DNA of 14,583 nucleotides from JBFHRB01 sp041591915 (GCA_041591915.1 JBFHRB010000055.1:1-14583), one strand, 5' to 3'. Positions 6,969 to 14,232 are shown, counted from the stretch's first letter. Numbers and translations are program-made. The notes: a model not told the origin generated them from the letters alone.

Positions 6969-7706
6969 CTACACCTCCACCTCTACGCGCTCGATCTCGC
7001 GCGCGGAACGGGTCGGGTGCTTCCCGCCGACGTAGTGCACGCGGGGCTTCGTCCCGGCCTCCGGCAGGAGGTCGAAGGCGTCACCGCGCGCGATCTCGGC
7101 GTTCACACTGTCACCGGGGTCGTCCGTGTCCCCGAAGATGATCGCGTTGACGGGGCACGTGGTGGCGCAGGCCGGGAGCTCACCGCGCTCCAGGCGCTGC
7201 ACGCAGAACGTGCACTTCTCGACGACACCCTTGGCGTGGCCGCCACCGGAGGTCCGGCGCTGCTCGTCGCCGTGGACGACGTCGTGGTCAGGGTTGTGCC
7301 AGGGAGGAACGGAACCTCGGACCTCGTCGGGGAGATCCGGGTCGTCCCAGTCCAGGTACTGGTGCTCCGCCGGGTCGGACCAGTTGAAGACGTTCACGCC
7401 GTACGGGCAGGCCAGCTCGCAGTAGCGGCACCCGATGCACCGGTCGAAGTCGGTGAGGACCAGGCCGTCCTCCCGCTTGTAGCGGGCGCCGACCGGGCAC
7501 ACCTTGACGCACGGTGCGTTGTCGCAGTGCTGGCACGGACGCGGCAGGAAGCTCATCGTCGTGCTCGGGTAGGTGCCCTCCTCCAACCGGAAGACGTGCA
7601 TCCACAGCGAGCCCTGCGGCGTGTTGTTCTCGACCTTGCAGGCCTCCACGCATGCACGGCAGCCCTGGCACCGGTCGAGGTCGATGACCATCGCGTAGCG
7701 GGTCAT
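6969..7706 (-). CDS. Four-cluster ferredoxin subunit of a molybdoenzyme (PsrB/DmsB-like)
   Basis: A 245-residue protein with sixteen cysteines in the usual pattern for four [4Fe-4S] clusters: C13/16/19/23, C58/61/66/70, C90/93/96/100 and C165/168/180/184. All ligands are Cys, so there is no NarH-like Trp replacement. It would carry electrons between the molybdenum subunit and the NrfD-type membrane subunit. It has no signal of its own and should be exported with the Tat-bearing partner. Between clusters, residues about 107-160 form an acidic, Trp/Pro/His-rich insertion (NWSDPAEHQYLDWDDPDLP and onward), which makes the protein longer than PsrB-type subunits of about 190-200 residues. The ATG overlaps the stop of the catalytic gene as ATGA, with GGAGG nine bases upstream. 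Confidence 0.93.
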   Translation of the reverse strand: MTRYAMVIDLDRCQGCRACVEACKVENNTPQGSLWMHVFRLEEGTYPSTTMSFLPRPCQHCDNAPCVKVCPVGARYKREDGLVLTDFDRCIGCRYCELACPYGVNVFNWSDPAEHQYLDWDDPDLPDEVRGSVPPWHNPDHDVVHGDEQRRTSGGGHAKGVVEKCTFCVQRLERGELPACATTCPVNAIIFGDTDDPGDSVNAEIARGDAFDLLPEAGTKPRVHYVGGKHPTRSAREIERVEVEV

Positions 7707-10294
7707 GCGGACTCACCTCCCTCCGGGTACGCCCGGACCTTCACGTGGAACGACTGATCGGCGGTGTTGACCGTGTAGCCCTCGCCGGTGAAGTACAGGG
7801 CGTTCGGTGTCGGTCCGCGGTCGCGCGATGCGGGGTGCGTCCACAGGCCGAAGTGGTGTGGCATGCCGACCGTGTCGGGCCGCATGCCCTCCGTGTAGGC
7901 CGCGACGGTCTTGACGCGGCGCGTCTCCCCGGTGACCGCGTTGTGCGACTCGACCCAGACCTCCGCCCCGTCGGTGATCCCCCGGGCCCGCGCCGTGGCC
8001 GGGTTGATGTCAAGTCGCTGGCCCGGGGAGATCTCGTTCAGCAGCGGGATGTAGCTGGTCCGGGCCTGCTTGTGCTCGATCAGCTTGTAGCTGATGAGGT
8101 ACAGGTCGTAGTCCCCCGGCGACTGCTCCATCGTCGGCTCGCGCCACATGGGCAGCGCCGTGTAGTCGACGGCGTAGAGGTCGTCGACGCCGCGCGCCTT
8201 CATCTCCTTCTGGTACCGCGCCAGGCTCTCGCCGTAGAGGCGGTGGACGACGCCGCCGAAGACCGGGTCGGTGGCGTAGCCGTAGAACTTCGTCGGCTTG
8301 ACCGGCCCCTTGACCCAGACCCCGTGCTCCTCGAAGAAGGCGAGGCCCTCCTCGATGCCCTGGGCGCGGGCCCAGCGATCGAAGATGTCACGCACCTCCG
8401 GGCGCCCGCGCAGTGGCAGGGCGAACTCGCCCTCGAGCTCGAGCGCCTTGTTGACCTGGGCGATGTAGCCGTCCTCGCCCTCCAGCACGCCGATGGCGGC
8501 CGCGAGGTCGAGGTAGATGTCGATCTCGCCGCGCGACTCGAACAGGGGCTCCATCGGCGGCAACCGCATCGACTTCGCGTCGACGTAGAGGTCGGTCGCC
8601 GACATCGGACCCTCGTACTTCTCGATCGTGGCCGAGGGCAGCACGACGTCAGCGAAGTAGTCCGCCGTCTCGCTGATCCAGGGCCCGATCCACGCCACGA
8701 ACCGGAACTTCTCGTAGGTGGAGATGAACGCGTCCTGGTCGGCGAACGAACCGAGCGGGTTCACCATGTGCAGGATCGCGACCTCGGGCAGTTCCTCCAC
8801 GTCGTAGCGCTCCGGGTCCGCCATGACCTTGGCCACGAGCCCGGGGTGCCCCGAGTTGATCGGGTAGAACTTGCTCTTGTTCAACGTGAAGTCGTACGGG
8901 CCGTCGCCGATCTCGACCTCGTCGAGCGACGTGTACTTGCCGTCGATCTTCCAGGTCTTGTCGCTGAACTGGCCGCCGGCCGCGCCCACGGCGCCGACGA
9001 GCATGCTGACGATCAGCATCGCGCGCATGGCCTGGAAGCCGAGCTCCTGCTGCACCATGTGGTAGGCCATGATGGAGACCGGCCGGTACGGGACCTCCAC
9101 GCCGTCCACCATGATCGTGCTGCCGATCACCGCCTCCTCGCCGTACTCCCGGGCGACGCGGCGGATCTCGGAGGTAGCGATGCCGCAGACCTCGGCCGCC
9201 CACTCGGGGGTGTACTGCTCGACGTGCTCGGCGAAGACCTCGAACGCGGTCTTGACCGCCACCCCGTTGTGGGACGTCGATGCACGCAGCGTCGGGGCCT
9301 CGGCCTGAGAGGCCGGGACGAAGCTGTTCGTGGCTGCGTCGAGCACCAGCGGCTCGTCACCGTCACCGCGGTGGAACATCCCGTCGTCCTCGACGAGGTA
9401 CGGGGCGTTCGTGTACGTGGTCAGGTACTCCTCGTCGATGTGGCCGTTGGCGATCAGCTCATGGCAGAGCGCCAGGGCGAACGCGAGGTCGGTCCCGGGC
9501 TTGATCGCGAGCCAGCGGTCGGCGAACGGCCCCGCGCTGCGCAGGCGCGGGTCGATGTGGACGATCTTCATGCCGCGTTCGCGCGCGGCCAGCAGGTGCC
9601 GCGGCCACGTCAGCCAGCAGAACTTGTTGCCGCCGGCGTTGGTGATGTTCCAGCCCCAGCTCAGCAGGTACTTCGTGTACCGGAAGTCGGGGTGCAGGAC
9701 GCCGTGCAGGCCGATCGTGTACTCGAGCGCGCGGTAGCCGGTGTCCGAGCAGTAGGCGCCGTGCCCGAGCTTGCTCGAGCCGATGGCCTTCACGAACGCG
9801 GTGTCGTAGAAGCTCTTGGCCTTGCTGCGGCCCTTCTGCCACAGGACCAGCTTGGGGTTGCGCGCGCGGGTCTCGTTGACCTCGGCCGCGACGAGTTCGA
9901 GCGCCTCGTCCCACGAGGCGCTCCGCCAGGTCCCGGGTTCGCCCTTGGCGTTGGTCCGGACCAGCGGGGTCTTGACCCGGTTCGGGTCGTAGACGGCGCC
10001 GATCTGGGCCTGGCCCTTGGGGCACAGGGTCCCGTAGTTCAACGGGTTGGCGGGGTGGCCCTCGAACTTGACCACGCGGCCGTTGACACGGCGCGCCAAC
10101 ATGCCGCAGTCCTGCTTGCCGACCCAGCAGGTCGTGGGGACCACGTCCTCCGTCAGCTGGGCCATGGCGGCATCGACCACCTCATCGGCCCTCGCGACGG
10201 TGTCGAACCCGTCGAACAGGAACTTGCTGGTTGCTGCAGCGCCCCCCACCGCTGCTGTTCCCTGCACGAAGCGACGGCGAGTAACGGTACGCAC
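7703..10294 (-). CDS. Tat-exported molybdopterin oxidoreductase catalytic subunit (Psr/Phs/Arr-like branch)
   Basis: DMSO-reductase-family catalytic subunit, 863 residues from the GTG at 10292-10294. That start is preferred over the in-frame GTG at 10310-10312 because GGGAGG lies six bases before it and the signal peptide then begins MRTVTRRRFVQG, a Tat motif followed by an Ala/Gly-rich stretch. Residues 56-91 form the N-terminal cluster loop: C56WVGKQDC63 and C91PKG. The spacing is that of C-x2-C-x3-C-x27-C, but the second Cys is Gly59. GHGAYC182SDTGYR places a Cys where the Psr/Phs/Arr/Nap branch ligates molybdenum. The C-terminal part carries an MGD-binding domain (LDINPATARARGI, VWVESHN). 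It is the first gene of the operon. The substrate is unknown; sulfur or arsenic oxyanions are possible only by family analogy. Confidence 0.93.
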   Translation of the reverse strand: MRTVTRRRFVQGTAAVGGAAATSKFLFDGFDTVARADEVVDAAMAQLTEDVVPTTCWVGKQDCGMLARRVNGRVVKFEGHPANPLNYGTLCPKGQAQIGAVYDPNRVKTPLVRTNAKGEPGTWRSASWDEALELVAAEVNETRARNPKLVLWQKGRSKAKSFYDTAFVKAIGSSKLGHGAYCSDTGYRALEYTIGLHGVLHPDFRYTKYLLSWGWNITNAGGNKFCWLTWPRHLLAARERGMKIVHIDPRLRSAGPFADRWLAIKPGTDLAFALALCHELIANGHIDEEYLTTYTNAPYLVEDDGMFHRGDGDEPLVLDAATNSFVPASQAEAPTLRASTSHNGVAVKTAFEVFAEHVEQYTPEWAAEVCGIATSEIRRVAREYGEEAVIGSTIMVDGVEVPYRPVSIMAYHMVQQELGFQAMRAMLIVSMLVGAVGAAGGQFSDKTWKIDGKYTSLDEVEIGDGPYDFTLNKSKFYPINSGHPGLVAKVMADPERYDVEELPEVAILHMVNPLGSFADQDAFISTYEKFRFVAWIGPWISETADYFADVVLPSATIEKYEGPMSATDLYVDAKSMRLPPMEPLFESRGEIDIYLDLAAAIGVLEGEDGYIAQVNKALELEGEFALPLRGRPEVRDIFDRWARAQGIEEGLAFFEEHGVWVKGPVKPTKFYGYATDPVFGGVVHRLYGESLARYQKEMKARGVDDLYAVDYTALPMWREPTMEQSPGDYDLYLISYKLIEHKQARTSYIPLLNEISPGQRLDINPATARARGITDGAEVWVESHNAVTGETRRVKTVAAYTEGMRPDTVGMPHHFGLWTHPASRDRGPTPNALYFTGEGYTVNTADQSFHVKVRAYPEGGESA

Positions 10295-10378
10295 GGCGGA
10301 CCTCCCGACCACTCGTCAACCACTCAACGCCTGGCCGGCGCACGATGGTCGGGCCGAGATGCCCCATACCGCAGGGCC

Positions 10379-10396
10379 TTGTGACCGCTGTCACAA
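10379..10396. promoter_or_regulatory. CRP-type operator upstream of the molybdoenzyme operon
   Basis: TTGTGACCGCTGTCACAA has 7-bp perfect arms and contains TGTGA-N6-TCACA exactly, the consensus of CRP-family regulators (GlxR and mycobacterial Crp in Actinobacteria). It lies 84 bases upstream of the catalytic-subunit start and 20 bases past the end of the preceding gene. It is not an FNR-type TTGAT-N4-ATCAA site. No convincing -10/-35 pair is seen between it and the start. Confidence 0.7.
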
Positions 10397-10416
10397 ACTC
10401 CCAGACGACTACGGGA

Positions 10417-10734
10417 TCAGCGGGCCGCGAGGACCTCGTCGACCCAGTCGAGTCCGGCGATCGCGGTCGGGAATCCCGCGGTCGTGATCGCGAGGACGGC
10501 GGCGTGGCGGATCTCGTCGGCGGAGACGCCGACGTCCAGCGCCTTGCGGACGTTCGAGCGGACCGCCCCCTCGGCCAGGGCGCCGATGGCGATGCCGAGC
10601 TTCACCAGCCGCTGCGTGCGCTCGTCGAGTGGCCCGGCGGCCTCGCTCGCCTGGCCGACACCGTCCATGGCGGCGGCGACGTCCGGATACCGGTCACGGA
10701 ACTGGCGGTAACTGTCGGGCAGGTAGTCGGGCAC
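10417..10734 (-). CDS. Carboxymuconolactone decarboxylase-fold small protein, Cys-less
   Basis: A 105-residue helical protein. The GTG at 10732-10734 is chosen because AGGAG lies eight bases upstream and the longer in-frame reading adds an unstructured Gly/Pro-rich segment. LDERTQRLVKLGIAIGALAEGAVRSNVRKALDVG... with DEIRHAAVLAITTAG is the core of the carboxymuconolactone decarboxylase/AhpD family. The CxxC-x3-H redox motif of AhpD is absent: there is no cysteine at all, and Glu55 and His77 are the notable polar residues. It is therefore unlikely to be a peroxidase partner. It follows the MaoC gene by 55 bases and probably belongs to the same transcript, but it also directly precedes the molybdoenzyme promoter. 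Its role is unknown. Confidence 0.85.
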   Translation of the reverse strand: MPDYLPDSYRQFRDRYPDVAAAMDGVGQASEAAGPLDERTQRLVKLGIAIGALAEGAVRSNVRKALDVGVSADEIRHAAVLAITTAGFPTAIAGLDWVDEVLAAR

Positions 10735-10789
10735 CGTTGCCGCTCCTGGATCAGGTCCCCCGACCCTAGGCCCGCGGTCCACGGTCCGC

Positions 10790-11257
10790 TCAGGAGTAGT
10801 ACCGCGCCAGGAACTCCGCCACGCAGGCGGGCTTCTCGCGGCCCTCGATCTCGAACGCGAGCTCGTAGGTCACCTGCACCCCACCGGTCACGTCCTCGAC
10901 CTCGGCGATGCGCCCCTTGCAGCGGAGCCTGCCTCCGACGGGCACCGGGGCCGGGAACCTCACCTTGTTGAGCCCGTAGTTCACGCCCATCGAGATGTCG
11001 GTCACGTCGACCATCTGCGGCAGGAAGGCGCTGGCCAGCGACAGGGTGAGGAAGCCGTGGGCGATGGGACCCCCGAAGGGGCTCTCCCGCTGGGCCCGCT
11101 CGACGTCGACGTGGATCCACTGGTGGTCGTCGGTCGCGTCGGCGAAGCCGTTCACACGCTCCTGGGTGATGTCCATCCACTCGGTGGGCCCGAGCTCGAA
11201 CCCCACGGCGTTGCGGAGGCCCTCGACCCCCTCGATGTACTTCATGGTCCCGCTCAT
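10790..11257 (-). CDS. MaoC-like (R)-enoyl-CoA hydratase (HtdZ/NodN type)
   Basis: A 155-residue single hot-dog protein. FADATDDHQWIHVD (38-51) carries the Asp44-x4-His49 pair of the hydratase-2 motif, followed by GGPIAHGFLTLSL (62-74). VNYGLNKVRFPAPVPVG and KPACVAEF are typical of the NodN/HtdZ group. These enzymes add water to trans-2-enoyl-CoA to give the (R)-3-hydroxyacyl-CoA. The usual TGD reads TDD here, a mild change. The ATG at 11255-11257 has TAGGAG five bases upstream, and the gene starts eight bases after the SDR gene ends. In this operon it would hydrate the product of the acyl-CoA dehydrogenase pair, with the SDR acting next. That order is inference. Confidence 0.92.
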   Translation of the reverse strand: MSGTMKYIEGVEGLRNAVGFELGPTEWMDITQERVNGFADATDDHQWIHVDVERAQRESPFGGPIAHGFLTLSLASAFLPQMVDVTDISMGVNYGLNKVRFPAPVPVGGRLRCKGRIAEVEDVTGGVQVTYELAFEIEGREKPACVAEFLARYYS

Positions 11258-11265
11258 CGGCGCTC

Positions 11266-12033
11266 CTACGGGTGCTGGCTCGAGACGCTGACCACCTCGC
11301 CGGTCATGTAGCTCGACAGGTCACTGGCGAGGAAGACGATGACATTGGCGATCTCCCAGGGCTCGGCGGCGCGGCCGAACGCCTCGCGCGAGGTGAGTTC
11401 GTCGAGCAGCTCGTCGGTCGTGACCTTGGCGAGGAACGGGTGCATCGCGAGCGATGGCGCGACGGCGTTGCAGCGCACGTCGAACTCCGCACCCTCGATG
11501 GCGGCCGTGCGGGTGAGGGCCATGACCCCCGCCTTGGCTGCGGCGTAGTGGGCCTGGCCGGCCTGGGCGCGCCAGCCGAGGACGCTCGCGTTGTTCACGA
11601 TGGCCCCGGGACGTGCCGCGTCGCGGAAGTGGCGCAGCGCCGCACGCGTGCACCGGAACGTTCCGTTCAGGGTGACGTCGAGCACGATCGACCACTGCTC
11701 GTCGGTCATGTCGACGAGGTTGGCCGTTCCGCCGAGCCCCGCGTTGTTCACCACGACGTCGAGCGGCCCCACCGCATCGACCGCACCCGCGAACAGTGCC
11801 TGCACGTCGTCCTCGACGGTGACGTCGCACGGGATGGCGGCGACCCCGCCGAGCTCCTCGGCCGACTCCTTCAGGCGCCGCTCGTGCCGGTCCGAGATGA
11901 CGACGGTCGCGCCCTCCTCGACGCACCGCTTCGCGGTCGCGAACCCGATGCCCGTGCCGGCCGCGGCGGTGACCAGCACCGTCTTGCCCGCCAGGAGTTG
12001 ACGGCCCTGCGGGTACGGCGGGACGTCACGCAT
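11266..12033 (-). CDS. ipdF: IpdF-like short-chain dehydrogenase/reductase
   Basis: A 255-residue classical SDR. The ATG at 12031-12033 is chosen because GAGGAG lies seven bases upstream; upstream in-frame codons fall inside the acyl-CoA dehydrogenase gene. The motifs are TAAAGTGIG (22-30) for nucleotide binding, NNAG (96-99), and the catalytic Ser150, Tyr163 and Lys167 (YAAAK). The less common strings ISDRHERRL, NNASVLGWRAQ and SSYMTGEVVSVSSQ strongly recall IpdF (Rv3559c). That enzyme oxidises the 5-hydroxy group of 5-hydroxy-HIC-CoA on the way to HIEC-CoA in steroid C/D-ring breakdown. The match is from memory, so the symbol should be read as IpdF-like. It overlaps the small dehydrogenase gene by eight bases. 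In mycobacteria ipdF lies beside fadE30 in the KstR2 regulon. Confidence 0.87.
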   Translation of the reverse strand: MRDVPPYPQGRQLLAGKTVLVTAAAGTGIGFATAKRCVEEGATVVISDRHERRLKESAEELGGVAAIPCDVTVEDDVQALFAGAVDAVGPLDVVVNNAGLGGTANLVDMTDEQWSIVLDVTLNGTFRCTRAALRHFRDAARPGAIVNNASVLGWRAQAGQAHYAAAKAGVMALTRTAAIEGAEFDVRCNAVAPSLAMHPFLAKVTTDELLDELTSREAFGRAAEPWEIANVIVFLASDLSSYMTGEVVSVSSQHP

Positions 12034-13048
12034 CGGCCTGCTCCTCGGTTGGGGCGGGCGGCTCGTCACCGGCAAGTGCCAGCACGTGCTCGGCCAGCCG
12101 GCGCCGGTGGTCGCGGGGTGAACCGTAGGCCTGCTCGAGGGCCCGTCCGCGCTTGAGCCAGAAGTGCAGGTCGTGCTCCCACGTGAAGCCGATGCCCGCG
12201 TGGATCTGCAGCGCCTCGGTGTTGGCCAGCGCCGCGGCATCCGAGGCGTACGCCTTCGCCGTGCTGATGGCGACGGGCCGGTCGGCGGTGTCGCGCGCCT
12301 CGGCGTACGCGGCGTAGCGGGTCGCCGAGTGCGCGGCCGTGTTCTGGATGAACAGCGTGGCGAGCTTGTGGCTCACCGCCTGGAAGGACCCGATCGGCCG
12401 GTCGAACTGCTGGCGGGCCTGGGCGTACTCGACGGAGAGGTCCAGCAGGCGTCGGCCGATGCCGTTGAGCAGGGCCGCTGCACCGAGTGCGCCGCGCTCC
12501 CATGCACGCCGGGCGGAGGCCCCGACAGGCTGCACGTCCCCCGTGACCTCGATCGCGAACAGGCGACGCGCCCGGTCCTCGGTCGGCACGAGCGTCGCGT
12601 CGAACTCGGTGACCAGCCCGAGCCCGTCCTCGTGCTCGATGAGGACCGCGTCGGCGATGTCGGCGTCGACGACGTAGGGCGAGCCTCCGAGGCGGGCGCT
12701 GATGACCGCCTCCCCCGCAGCGATCCGCTCCAGCCACTCGCCCTCCTCCGCCCACCGCAGGGCGGGTGCGGCCACGACGACGGTCTCGAGCAGCGGGTCG
12801 GGGACGGCGTGGTAGCCGGCCTCCTCCAGTACGAGGAGGAGGTCGACGAGGTTGCCGCCCATCCCGCCGTGGTCCTCGGGGACCGTCAGGCCGAGCACGC
12901 CCATCTCGGCGAGGCTGCGCCACAGGTCGGTGCCGCGTTCGCCACCGTCCCAGATGGCACGCAGCCTCTCGGGCGAGGACTGCTTGGCGAACAGGTCGCG
13001 GCAGACGTCCCGCAGCGCCAGCTGCTCCTCGGAGAACTCGAAGTCCAT
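12026..13048 (-). CDS. Acyl-CoA dehydrogenase, small subunit of a heteromeric pair
   Basis: A 340-residue member of the acyl-CoA dehydrogenase family, shorter than the usual 380-390. MDFEFSEEQLALRD at the N-terminus, VPEDHGGMGG, ARQQFDRPIGSFQAVSHKLA (211-230) and QIHAGIGFTWEHDLHFW (281-297) are family segments. The last two bind FAD and form the subunit interface. I see no Glu at either place used as catalytic base: the helix around 186-200 lacks the xER motif, and there is no YEG-type segment near the end. It is therefore probably the non-catalytic partner in an alpha2beta2 enzyme like the FadE pairs of steroid degradation. The ATG at 13046-13048 has GGGGGA upstream and lies 12 bases after the large-subunit gene. 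Confidence 0.92.
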   Translation of the reverse strand: MDFEFSEEQLALRDVCRDLFAKQSSPERLRAIWDGGERGTDLWRSLAEMGVLGLTVPEDHGGMGGNLVDLLLVLEEAGYHAVPDPLLETVVVAAPALRWAEEGEWLERIAAGEAVISARLGGSPYVVDADIADAVLIEHEDGLGLVTEFDATLVPTEDRARRLFAIEVTGDVQPVGASARRAWERGALGAAALLNGIGRRLLDLSVEYAQARQQFDRPIGSFQAVSHKLATLFIQNTAAHSATRYAAYAEARDTADRPVAISTAKAYASDAAALANTEALQIHAGIGFTWEHDLHFWLKRGRALEQAYGSPRDHRRRLAEHVLALAGDEPPAPTEEQADA

Positions 13049-13060
13049 CGTCGTCCCCCG

Positions 13061-14221
13061 TCAGCCGCGCGGAAGGCCCAGCACGCGCTGGGCGAGGATG
13101 TTGCGCTGGACCTCGCTGGTCCCCGCGTAGATCGTCGCGGCGCGCGCGTACCAGTACTTCGAGTGCCAGTCCTCCCAGGCGCTGAGTGGCGCCGCGTCGT
13201 CGAGCACCTCGCCGTGCGGGCCGAGGAGCTCGAGCCCCTCCTCGAACAGGTCGCGCTCGAGCTCGGACCACAGCACCTTCGTGACGCTGGCCTCGGCCCC
13301 GAGCGAGCCGCCGTTGTACAGCGTCGACAGCGTTCGGGTCGCGTGGGCGTCGTAGACGCGGGTGGTCACGAAGAGGTCCGCGAGCCGGTCGAGGACGACC
13401 GGGTCGTCGTCGAGGCGGCGGCGCCGGGCGACACGCACGAGCTCGGTGAGGTCGCGGTGGTAGCGGGCGGGGGCTGCCGCCGGCGAGTCCCGCTCGACCG
13501 CCAGCGTGGTCATCGTGACGGCCCAGCCGTCGTCGACCTCCCCGACCACGTTCTCGACGGGCACGCGGACGTCGGTGAGGAACACCTCCGCGAACCCGGC
13601 GTGGCCGTCGAGCTGGGTGATCGGGCGGACCTCGACGCCGGGCGTGTCCATCGGGAAGGCGAGGAACGTGATGCCGGCGTGCTTCTTCACGTCGGGGTTG
13701 GTGCGGACGAGCGCGAAGATCCAGTCGGCGTAGGGGCCGTAGCTGGTCCAGATCTTCTGGCCGTTGACGACGAAGTGGTCGCCGTCGCGCTCGGCCTTCG
13801 TGCGCAGCGAGGCGAGGTCGCTGCCGGCGTCGGGCTCGCTGAACCCCTGCGACCAGATCACCGAGGCGTCCAGGATGCCGGGGAGCCACCGCTGTTTCTG
13901 CTCGTCCGTGCCGTGGACCATGAGCGTCGGCCCCATGAGGTTGGTGCCGACCACCGTGACCCGCTCAGGGCCGCCGGCGAGGAGGTACTCCTCCTCGAAG
14001 ATGGCGTGCATCAGGACATCCGCGCCCTTCCCCCCGTACTCGACCGGCCAGTGGATCGCCGAGTAGCCGGCCTCGGACAGGCGCCGCTCCCAGGCGACGT
14101 GCTGGGCGAACGACTCGGGCGTGCCGGGCGGCGGCAGCGGCGGGCTCGGGACGTTGTCGCGCAGCCACGCGCGCACCTCGGCCCGGAACGCCTCGTGCTC
14201 GGCGCTGAGGGTGAGGTCCAC
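13061..14221 (-). CDS. Acyl-CoA dehydrogenase, large catalytic subunit
   Basis: A 386-residue full-length acyl-CoA dehydrogenase, FadE17-like by eye. QGFSEPDAGSDLASLRTKA (125-143) and KIWTSYGPYADW contact FAD and substrate. The segment IYAGTSEVQRN (364-374) has Ala366 where medium-chain enzymes carry the catalytic Glu. Glu243 in LAVERDSP lies where isovaleryl- and long-chain dehydrogenases place their base, so it is the probable catalytic residue. The GTG at 14219-14221 gives the standard N-terminus MDLTLSAEHEAFRAEVRAWL, although the ribosome site is weak. It is the first gene of the five-gene operon and is read from a divergent promoter region with a 19-bp palindrome. The substrate is probably a bulky, cyclic acyl-CoA, inferred from the heteromeric arrangement and the IpdF-like neighbour. 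Confidence 0.93.
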   Translation of the reverse strand: MDLTLSAEHEAFRAEVRAWLRDNVPSPPLPPPGTPESFAQHVAWERRLSEAGYSAIHWPVEYGGKGADVLMHAIFEEEYLLAGGPERVTVVGTNLMGPTLMVHGTDEQKQRWLPGILDASVIWSQGFSEPDAGSDLASLRTKAERDGDHFVVNGQKIWTSYGPYADWIFALVRTNPDVKKHAGITFLAFPMDTPGVEVRPITQLDGHAGFAEVFLTDVRVPVENVVGEVDDGWAVTMTTLAVERDSPAAAPARYHRDLTELVRVARRRRLDDDPVVLDRLADLFVTTRVYDAHATRTLSTLYNGGSLGAEASVTKVLWSELERDLFEEGLELLGPHGEVLDDAAPLSAWEDWHSKYWYARAATIYAGTSEVQRNILAQRVLGLPRG

Positions 14222-14232
14222 GGACGGCTCGT

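Noticed and set aside
7703..10294. Assignment as an ethylbenzene/steroid C25 dehydrogenase-type enzyme, suggested by the steroid-like neighbours
   Set aside because: Those enzymes have an Asp molybdenum ligand, a His first cluster ligand and a haem b subunit. Here the ligand is Cys182, the first cluster residue is Cys, and the membrane partner is NrfD-like.
7745..10384. Very long open frame on the + strand opposite the molybdoenzyme catalytic gene
   Set aside because: It is antisense to a gene with clear family motifs. Its translation is Arg/Val/Asp-rich with no recognisable domain, as expected from codon bias in GC-rich DNA.
10379..10396. The same palindrome read as an FNR box or a terminator of the preceding gene
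   Set aside because: It lacks TTGAT-N4-ATCAA. The 7-bp stem is AT-containing with no U-run, and the match to TGTGA-N6-TCACA is exact, so a CRP-type operator is the better reading.
11654..11665. Perfect palindrome CGGAACGTTCCG as another KstR-like operator
   Set aside because: It lies inside the SDR coding sequence and does not fit TnnAACnnGTTnnA. Short GC-rich palindromes of this kind are expected by chance.
12034..12240. In-frame 5' extension of the SDR gene (start at 12240)
   Set aside because: The added 69 residues are low-complexity and lie inside the dehydrogenase gene. The ATG at 12033 has its own GAGGAG site, and the Rossmann motif follows at the normal distance.
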